From Ophiocordyceps camponoti-saundersi (nom. inval.) (taxonomy: Eukaryota > Ascomycota > Sordariomycetes > Hypocreales > Ophiocordycipitaceae), in contig PDHQ01000561.1 of assembly GCA_003339415.1 (NCBI GenBank), positions 1 to 15,859 of the forward strand: a stretch of 15,859 nucleotides of DNA, written 5' to 3'. Every line of letters begins with the position of its first letter. Within the stretch, counting starts at the first letter, position 1. Positions 9,060 to 15,859 of this stretch are shown one piece after another. Under the pieces are notes generated by a model that worked only from the letters and a program-made list of their open reading frames with translations, searched no databases and was not told the origin of the DNA. Position numbers and translations under genes: made by a program.

Positions 9060-10440
9060 TTTTTTTTTTCCTTTTATTTTTAATATATTTACGTAAGCGT
9101 TATTCTTCTATATTTACTACCTATAAACGTTTCCACTATCTAAAGGTTTAGATACCTCCTCTTAACTAATAGGTCTTCTCTACTATAACCTAAGCTTGCT
9201 AAGTAGGAGTTAGGTAATAGGGGTACGGTATACTAGCAGGCTAGTACACGGCGTATTTAAGGTATAGACCCGATAAAAGATTATCTTACTTATTTTTAGC
9301 CTTTAGAGTATCCTCTATCTCGATTACTTCTCTATCCTTAATAATATTATTATTATCGGGAATAGTAATAGCTAGTTAACTTATCGAACCGACCGCTTAC
9401 GCGGTATGCTAAAAAGAGTAGTATTATCCTTATCTAGCCTAGACGTAACTAGTATAGGCGCTATACTAAAAGCTAGGGAGAGAGGCGTAACGCTAAAAAG
9501 GGTAAGCCCCGGTACGTAGGCGACGGTATTTAAGGTAAGGCGGCAAATTCCGCGTGCCACGACTTTAAATAATAATCGCCCTAAAATATCTAAGATTACG
9601 TAAAATCTTAAGGTAAACGTTCCTAGCCGACGTAATAATCTTAGCCCTAAGAATAATATTAACGGCAGGCTTTAAGAGTGCCTAGCGCTTAGAATCCTAT
9701 AAGGGAAAAATATATTATTTTATAGTATAAGAAATCCGTAGGCGAATACCTATATTTACGCTTAGTGCGGTTATAAACGATATTATCGATAGGTTTATAG
9801 TTAGAAGCTCGAGGAGGCGATACCTCCCTTAAATACTATAATCGCGGGCGGACGGAAGACTTAAGTTATTTGCAAGATCTATAATCTTTTCTAAAGAAAG
9901 CTATATAAAATAAAAAAATAACCGTAGGAGAAGAAGAAAATAAGGATAAAAGAGGAAGAAAAGAGAAGAGAGAGAAAGGAAAAGAGAGGAGCTTTCTATA
10001 CCCGCCCTAGATAACTTATCTAGCCTAACTAATTTAGAGGTGTAAAAGATACGTACCTATAGTCTTTTCCTACGTTTTTTTCTCTTAAGGGTTTAGATAA
10101 TTTATTCTTACGATTTTTAAAGATAATTTTTAAGCTTATTAGATACGTTTAAATAAGCTTATAAGCTAGGGGGTATATTATATATACGTATATAGGAAAA
10201 TGCCTCCCTTATATATACTTAGAAAGTAGGTATTAATATTATTAATAAGGGCTAAAAACTAAAAAAGGAAATAGTCGTTATAGAATAGTTATAGGTATAT
10301 ATCTAAGTAGGGGGATCGGGGCGTTATATTCCGTACTCGCTACTTTAAAAAAGGATATAGGTCCCGACCACATTTTCGGATAAGACTTAAAATATTATAT
10401 CGTTTTTATATACTTCCACTCATATTCTTATAATATAACG
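9060..10440 (+). repeat. R2 repeat, copy B (1.4 kb, unassigned)
   Basis: Second tandem copy in the same orientation. The 3' 400 bp (10045-10440) is best conserved against 8595-9000, while the middle is heavily diverged. The purine-rich stretch recurs at about 9935-9995. The copy is interrupted or ended at about 10430-10440 by the 5' end of the Copia element. Copy A continues past this point (TTATAAGCCCGGTC...), so the retrotransposon probably inserted into or beside copy B. Confidence 0.55.
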
Positions 10441-11053
10441 TACCTATATTAGTAAAATATATAGCGGTATGTACCCCTCTATAGACCTACTTCGTCTATT
10501 AGTAATAGCTAGTATATACTATAATACTCTACTTTTAACGATATTTTATAAAAATATAACTATTATTAGTTTTTACTATATCGTAAGGGCGAAAAGTTAA
10601 ATATAAAAGACCGGGCGTAGGAAGCTATAAGAGGCAGAGATAAATAAAGTAACGATACTCTCTTTCTCGTAAAGAATAGTAGGTTATATAATAACCTAGC
10701 CGGAAAAGATATAAAAGGCCTTCTCCTTTCCTAAACCCTCCCCTCTTATCTTCTTCCCTTCTTCTCTTCGCCTCTCCTTCTCTTCCTCTTCTCTTTTAGC
10801 AGGGCAGGCAGCGGCGACGACGACGATAACGACCGAGGTATATTATAATAATATCTGCGATAGCCGCGGCGGCGACCTTAATTAATAACCCTGCTAACCT
10901 AGTTATCTTATATAGTCGTTTTTTTTTTTTTTTCGGATAATCCTCTGCGTATCGCTTAAGAAGCGTTATACCCTTTATTCGTAGATACCTTCCTCGAAGG
11001 GTTAGTAGGAATAGAAGGAGATAAGAACGTCCGGTGCTGAGGAAAAAAAAAAA
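10430..11053 (+). repeat. 5' LTR of the Copia element (3' end truncated)
   Basis: It aligns with 13732-14450 from the TTATATAATATA-like start through CTTTTAACGATATTTTATAAAAATATAA, GGGCGAAAAGTTA, GACCGGGCG, TATAAAA at 10710-10716, the long pyrimidine tract (10722-10795), ACGACCGAGGTA, CGGCGGCGACCTT and TCCGGTGCTGAG. It is roughly 80 bp shorter than the 3' LTR in its first 200 bases. At about 11053 the similarity stops and integrase coding sequence begins without any primer-binding site or gag, so the LTR end itself appears to be deleted. Confidence 0.75.
10710..10716 (+). promoter_or_regulatory. TATA box of the 5' LTR
   Basis: TATAAAA lies within GGAAAAGATATAAAAGGCC, conserved at the same place in the 3' LTR (14108-14114) and followed in both by a pyrimidine-rich tract, as in many fungal LTR promoters. 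A second TATAAAA-like site (ATATAAAAGACC) lies about 110 bp upstream in both LTRs. Which one set the start of transcription cannot be told from the sequence. Confidence 0.5.
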
Positions 11054-13688
11054 AGCCCTCTTAAGAGGGTTATAAAGGCACTCGATCTGCCCTATAAATA
11101 TAATATTAGCTAGCTGCACGCCTAGGGCTATATAGTATATATAACGAAGCTAAAGGAAAAGATCGTAAGATTAAAGAAGATAGCTCCCCGCGCTTAGAAA
11201 GGTTATCTCGTTAGTATTAAAAGTCTATATAGCTATATCTTTAAGATATAGCTTCCTAAATAAGAGACCGTTATTCGGGCATAAGATATACGCTTTATTA
11301 ATTGTGCCGGGGCCCCTGCTATTAAAGAAGACCTATTAGTCGAATTTAGGGCTCGTTTAAAAGAAAAAGAGGTTAAAGTTATCGATTTTAAGCCGATTTC
11401 TCTTCCTTTTAGAGAGAAGGGGCAGGAACAACGTTCCCGCAGCTAAAATAGCGGTATTAGCATTTTATAGCCCTCTTCTACACTAAATAATAAGCAATAA
11501 CCGAAGAAATATCTAACTACTATAGCCGGATTATTAAATTTATCGCGCGTTAAAGAGGAATTTATAGGGCTATTAAAAGAGCGATTTAAAACGCCCGAGA
11601 GAGACCCTTCGCACCTTCCCTTACTAAACGCCACGCCTAATCAAGGCAACGAGGCACCGCGCCCGATTTCTAAAGAAAATGCCTAAGGGTCTCCCGTTAA
11701 TTAAAAAAGCTAAAGAGGCATAATTACTACCTATATCTATAAGCCTTCCTAGCTCTTAGATCGATTATAATAATCGTAATAATCCTAACGAATTAGCTAG
11801 TACTTTATAGCTTTAATAAACCGATCTAATACCCGACAAACAACCCTTTTAATATATACGCGAGGTATTAACACTTTCTTCTACCTTAACCGATATATAA
11901 CGCCGTAAGCGCTATTTATCCGAGGAGATCTAAGGCACTAAACTTACGAGAAGATTAAAGAGGCTTGCATAGGCCGATCTAGCTACTAAAGGTATTATTA
12001 AGACGGCTACGCCGCACGTTACCTTCGCCGATAAAGATAAATATATTAGTAAGGCGCCTATAATAATTCTCTTAGTATTAGCTGCGGAAACCTTTATAAG
12101 CTATGCCCCTAGCAATTATCGTGCTGCGAAAAAACTCCCCGACTTCGATAAATAATAGGTGCCCGCGATAAATAAAGAACTTAATAAACTATACTAAAAG
12201 GGCGCTTAGGAGCTTATGCCGAAGCCTTACGATATAAAGACCCTTCCTAGGCGTTAGGTATATATAGAGAAGCCTATTAAAGGCGTAGATCTGATAGCGA
12301 AAGCCCGCTAAGTTATCCGCGGAGATCGTAATCTTATAGATTAGCTAGTTAAAGACCTTTATACTACGGTAGCGTATTAATCGTCCGTTTATATCTTCCT
12401 TACGCTTATCGCTATATAAGACCTTAAATAGGCTAAGTTCGACGTTATAAATACCTTTATTAACGCTAAACTTAATAAAGATATTTTCGTCGAATAGCCT
12501 CACGGCTTTAAGGATAAATTAGGCCGCGTTTGCCGCCTAAAGAGGGCCCTTTATAGCTATCGAGCCTCGCCGCGCTAGTAGTTCGAGCGTGCAGCTAAAG
12601 ATCTAGCTAGTCGTAGATTTAAACAACTCGACTCCGAGTTACGCCTCTATCGCCACGCTAATAGCAGCCTCCTCGTTCTTTATATAAACGATATCCTCCT
12701 TATAGTACCGATATAAGCATAGATTAATAATAAGGCTATAATTCTCGATAAATTATACGAGGTTAAATACTTTAGAGAGCCTTAGGAATTCCTTAGCCTT
12801 AAGTTCGATCGCGATCGTTAGGCCTGCACTATTCGAGTATATTAAACCTCCTTCACCCGTAAGATTCTTAAGCTATTCGATACCGACGATTTAAAGCCTA
12901 CGAAGACGCCGTAGCTAATAAAGTATATAATTCCTCACGACTAGAAAAAGGCCGAGATCGCGATAGAGGCTACGATATAGCAGAAACGAACAGGTAGCCT
13001 TAATTAGCTAGCCCTAAGCATAAGGCCCGATATTACGTATAGCGTGAAGAAGCTATCGAAGGTAAATTCCTATATAACTTACGCTTATCTAGCTGCGATA
13101 AAGCACCTTTTCCGCTATTTACGCAGTACGCCGTCTCTTAGTATTACGCTTAGAGGAGCGGCCTATAATAAGGACCTTTAGCTACGCGTCTATTCCGATA
13201 TATCGTTCGCGGACGATTAAGCAACCCGCGCCTTAACGGCCAGGTTCGTTATCTTCCTCGCTAGTGGCCCTATCGCGTAGCGCTTAAAGCGTTAGATTAT
13301 CGTTATAACGAGTAGCATAAAGGCCGAATTTATAGCCCTTACGCCCGCTAAGCTTATAACGATCTAGCTCTCTAACGTTATTCGAAATACCGGCTACGAA
13401 TAAAAGAGGCCTCTTATAATATTTACTAATAGTTAGAACGCGAGGTTAGCCGTAATTAACCTACTTAATAAGGCACGCATAAGGCATATTAACCTGCGAT
13501 ATAAATAGATTATCTAAAAGTATTAGATAGGCTTCTTTAATTTATAGCAAATAGGCATAGAAGATATAATCGCAGATAGCTTAGCGAAGGGTCTGCAGGC
13601 GAATAAGTATTAGCAGTTCGTACGCTAGCTAAATTTAGCTATACTAAGGAATAGGGGCGGCTCTAGTAGCCTAAACACTAAGAAATAA
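11042..13688 (+). pseudogene. pol: Copia pol remnant: integrase C-terminus, reverse transcriptase, RNase H
   Basis: Integrase tail (frame starting 11042): SPLKRVIKALDLPYK at about 11057, then LKEKIVRLKKIAPRA, stop, KGYLVSI at about 11147-11220. This is the family's 'K..PRA..GYLVG' region before the polyprotein linker. A frame change between about 11690 and 11820 leads to reverse transcriptase in the next frame: AKFDVINTFINAKL at 12432-12473, GRVCRLKRALYSYRASPR at 12522-12575, and YINDILLI at 12681. The last is the YVDD catalytic box with its first Asp changed to Asn. RNase H follows: YSDISFADD at 13191, KAEFIALT at 13320, IFTNS at 13419 (Asp to Asn) and ADSLAKGL at 13572. The frame ends at TAA 13686-13688. 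Roughly 6 per cent of codons are TAA/TAG, consistent with former Gln and Trp codons. The protein copied element RNA into DNA in virus-like particles when alive. This copy cannot. CA/TG sites are commoner here than in the left half, so RIP was lighter or later. Confidence 0.9.
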
Positions 13689-13723
13689 TATTACGATAGT
13701 TATTTTTTAGCCTGCCCGGCCTT

Positions 13724-13731
13724 AGGGGCGG
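13724..13731 (+). other. Polypurine tract of the Copia element
   Basis: AGGGGCGG directly precedes TGTTATATAAT, the expected position and base type for the primer of plus-strand DNA synthesis. The single C interrupts an otherwise pure purine run. Confidence 0.65.
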
Positions 13732-14450
13732 TGTTATATAATATACCCTATAGTCTAGGCTATAACCTACTTAAAGCTTAAGCCCGGTCAGGTCCGTGTA
13801 TTAGCTATACTAGATTAGTATAAGAGGGGCACTATTAGCTTACTTAGTAAGAGTATAATATAGCTAAGTATCTAGATAGCCTATATACCTTAATAGTTAG
13901 TAGCGGTAATTATATACTAAGGTACTCGACTTTTAACGATATTTTATAAAAATATAATTATTATTAGTCTTTACCGTATCGTAAGGGCGAAAAGTTAGAT
14001 ATAAAAGACCGGGCGCAGGAAGCCGTAAGAGGCAGAGATAAATAAAGTAACGATGCTCTCTTCCTTATAAAGAACGGTAGGTTATATAACGGGCTATCCG
14101 GAAAAGATATAAAAGGCCCTCTTCTTTCCTAAACCCTCCCCTCTTCTCTTCTTCCCTTCTTCTCCTCTCCTCCCCTCCTCTTCTTCTTCTCTTTAGGTAG
14201 GGCGAGGAGCGACGATAATAATAATAACGACCGAGGTAAGCGATAACGTTATCTACGATATACGCGGCGGCGACCTTTATTAACGACCCTGCTAATTTAG
14301 TTTTTTTATATAGTTATTTTTTTTTATTCTCTAATAAGTCCTTACGTTTCGTATAATAACTTTATACCTACCCTTTATTATACGATATCCCCTAATAAGG
14401 CTTACTAGGAATAGAAAGTAATAAAAATATCCGGTACTAGAGAAAAACTC
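13732..14450 (+). repeat. 3' LTR of the Copia element
   Basis: It begins TGTTATATAATATACCC, the canonical TG start, just after the polypurine tract. It has TATAAAA at 14108-14114, a pyrimidine tract (about 14120-14195), GACGATAATAATAATAACGACCGAGGTA, CGGCGGCGACC and TCCGGTACTAGAG. Similarity to the 5' LTR ends at about 14448. The true 3' end may lie somewhat further, because the 5' copy is truncated and cannot define it. Confidence 0.75.
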
Positions 14451-14502
14451 TTTTAACTATTTGCCCTTATAGTAAGTAAAAACGATAGTATATACTAAAT
14501 AA

Positions 14503-15300
14503 AAGGAGATACTAATATATAATACGAAAGATAAGGAGAAGCGCCTAGCGGCGCTCCTTAGCGACGATATCCGGGTAAGGTCTCTAAATATAATATCGTA
14601 CCGAGATATTATAAAGCGCGTGCTGCGACGGCGCGGACGCCTATTAGTATATCTAATAGTAAGCCGCGCCCCGATATTATTAAGCCTATATAATATTTAC
14701 TAGAAGAACTTTAGCCCTTTTAAAGAATATTTCTTATTTAAGTCCGGCAGGTACGCGATATATATATTTCGTTTGTAGGGAGCGCGGTATTATATAACTA
14801 TAACTACGGCGGCGGCCACGGATTTAGTTATAAATATAATTATAGTTACTTAGAACGAGGATAACGATAATATTAAACTTAGGGTTATAGATTATACGAA
14901 GTAAGTTAAGATTATTATAGCTATCCTAGGTATAATATAGGCGTTAAGAGATATATATAAACATATATAGTTAACTTAGTGCTTCTAAGGTTAGTCGAGG
15001 ATAAGGATAATTAAAAGATATTAAAAAGAAGAAAAATAAAAGTTTACTTTCGTATAATATAAATAGTATACGCTAAGTATAGATATAAGTAGGAAATATA
15101 AAAAAATAATCGTTATATAGCGATAACTAGAATAATATTATAAGGGTTATTAGAAAGTATAGCGAGGTTATAATAATAAAAGGCTATAGTAAGCCCGAGT
15201 AGGCGTCTCTAATTCCGATTAAGGAGAAGGGTAAGGAGACGTAGCTATAAGGGTTATAATAAGAAATATACACGGAGATATCTAGCGCGCTTATTTCTTA
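14503..15300 (+). pseudogene. Coding-like relic of unknown family, RIP-degraded
   Basis: From 14503 one plus frame is open for more than 65 codons and then carries only about five stops over the first 155 codons. That is roughly half the chance rate. It has no ATG, consistent with ATG becoming ATA. Readable pieces are EKRLAALLSDDIRVRSLNII, YRDIIKRVLRRRGRLL and DNIKLRVIDYTK. After about 14960 the stop density rises to background or above (through about 15290), though the same frame still gives Lys/Arg-rich stretches. The first part would be a basic, helix-rich protein, perhaps nucleic-acid binding. I recognise no family. It may be a separate gene or part of another element into which the Copia inserted. 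Confidence 0.35.
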
Positions 15301-15600
15301 CGAATAATATCACTATATAAAAGAGCATGCTGAAAAGTTACTTAATAATATATATATAAATATAATATATATTTTAGACTTTAAAGTTTAAATATATATA
15401 TATATTTAAAGGTATAGGGAGTATATTTTAGAGTAGTAAATATATATTAAAATTAAAGGTAAGATATATTATAATCTTATTATTAGAAGTTAATATTACG
15501 GAGATATTTATATATTATATAATATATATATATATATATATAAGATAGTAAGGATATATGCCTTAAAGTAGTAAAATAATTATACTTAATTTAACCTTAG
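15301..15600. other. Extremely AT-rich stretch with a perfect palindrome
   Basis: No gene. It contains TTTAAA-(TA)6-TTTAAA at 15387-15410, a perfect 24-bp palindrome, and several TA-alternating runs (about 15343-15352, 15524-15542). Such DNA can extrude as a cruciform or unwind easily. In RIP-degraded DNA simple TA runs also arise passively. Confidence 0.6.
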
Positions 15601-15815
15601 GATAATAATAATTAAAAAAGGGGGAGGAAAGGGGAGGGGGCAGTTTATAGTAGTTTACGCCCGCGGCCTTACTAATCGTGCCTTCGATAATATAATATTA
15701 TACGTATATAAAGGTAAGTTAGTCCTTAGGGTAGGGGTGGCCTAGGTAGCCTAGTAGGTATATTAGGTATAATAAGTATAGACTAGGTAAGATAAGTATA
15801 AAATACGGTAAAACT
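15601..15815 (+). other. G-rich purine stretch and GGTA-rich tail before the A tract
   Basis: 15617-15641 is a purine run of GGGGGAGGAAAGGGG type. The rest (about 15714-15805) repeats short GGTA/AGGTA/AAGTATA words. Together with the following A28 tract this could be the 3' end of a poly(A)-tailed retroposon, but no reverse transcriptase or RNA polymerase III boxes are recognised here. Confidence 0.3.
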
Positions 15816-15843
15816 AAAAAAAAAAAAAAAAAAAAAAAAAAAA
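15816..15843 (+). repeat. 28-base A tract
   Basis: An uninterrupted run of 28 A after AAACT, followed by TAAAATG. It is the longest homopolymer in the window. Possible origins are the tail of a non-LTR retroposon inserted in plus orientation or simple homopolymer growth. The window stops 16 bases later, so no target-site duplication can be examined. Confidence 0.7.
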
Positions 15844-15859
15844 TAAAATGTAAGAAAAA

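Larger units (their letters stand above)
10430..14450 (+). mobile_element. Ty1/Copia-type LTR retrotransposon, RIP-killed and internally deleted
   Basis: Direct repeats of about 600-720 bp (10430-11053 and 13732-14450) enclose a 2.7-kb interior coding for the C-terminal part of integrase, reverse transcriptase and RNase H in that order. This order is typical of Copia; Gypsy elements have integrase last. A GGGGCGG polypurine tract lies immediately before TGTTATATAAT at 13732, marking the 3' LTR start. Gag, protease and the integrase zinc finger and core are absent: the 5' repeat passes straight into the integrase tail at about 11050. The element is dead, with many TAA/TAG stops, damaged catalytic residues and a frame change. 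Target-site duplications could not be read. Confidence 0.88.

Noticed and set aside
10796..11119. 107-codon minus-strand open frame
   Set aside because: It lies across the 5' LTR and the start of the integrase tail, antisense to both. It has no family motif, and the Lys and Phe runs come from homopolymers.
11443..11634. 63-codon minus-strand open frame
   Set aside because: Antisense of the Copia polyprotein linker. The plus-strand element is recognised by motifs on both sides.
1542..14890. Scattered single TTAGGG or CCCTAA words (for example near 1545, 5210, 14880)
   Set aside because: Single units are expected by chance in sequence rich in TA and lacking CA/TG. Only 6821-6911 is a tandem array.
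15640..15815. tRNA-derived SINE before the A tract
   Set aside because: I could not find a convincing pair of RNA polymerase III A and B boxes or a cloverleaf.
1..15859. CRISPR array or prokaryotic operon
   Set aside because: Repeats are long, diverged and unspaced, with no regular short repeat-spacer pattern. There are no intact ORFs or ribosome binding sites, and the telomere, Copia and RIP signals are eukaryotic and fungal.

Overview
The window looks like a repeat-induced point mutation (RIP) relic from a filamentous ascomycete (Pezizomycotina). Across almost all 15.9 kb the dinucleotides CA and TG are nearly missing, TA is in large excess, and CG remains common. That is the signature of CpA-to-TpA RIP, not of ordinary AT-richness or CpG decay. 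TGA stops are almost absent, while TAA and TAG occur in every frame. No intact protein gene survives. Everything recognisable is a dead repeat or a pseudogene. Stops by themselves say little here, because a random frame of this composition should carry one about every 14-16 codons. I therefore weigh stop depletion, purine-any-pyrimidine (RNY) phase, internal repeats and family motifs.

Left part (1-6820): a 0.4-0.57 kb repeat, here called R1, occurs as several same-orientation copies (about 478-650, 658-1090, 1097-1510, 1572-2020, 3503-3690, 5932-6500, and again at 7008-7400). Several copies carry a TATAAAA box, and the family resembles solo LTRs. Between copies lie a plus-strand Lys/Thr-rich pseudogene with an exact 114-bp (38-codon) internal repeat (about 2592-3293) and a probable minus-strand coding relic of unknown function (about 3900-5801).

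Centre (6821-6950): a short interstitial telomere array of CCCTAA type, split by two copies of a GC-rich, hairpin-prone module. It is the only GC-rich island in the window and lies between two R1 copies, which suggests a subtelomeric setting or a telomere-healing scar.

Right part: two tandem, diverged copies of an unassigned 1.4-kb repeat, R2 (about 7600-9000 and 9060-10440). They are followed by a RIP-degraded Ty1/Copia LTR retrotransposon (about 10430-14450). Its 5' LTR runs directly into the C-terminal part of integrase, so gag, protease and the integrase core are missing. Reverse transcriptase, RNase H, a polypurine tract and a 3' LTR follow. A further coding-like relic lies at about 14503-15300. 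The window ends in very AT-rich DNA with a 24-bp perfect palindrome, a G-rich purine stretch and a 28-base A tract.

The parts do not form a pathway. Together they record repeated insertion, duplication and RIP inactivation in what is probably a heterochromatic, perhaps subtelomeric, compartment.
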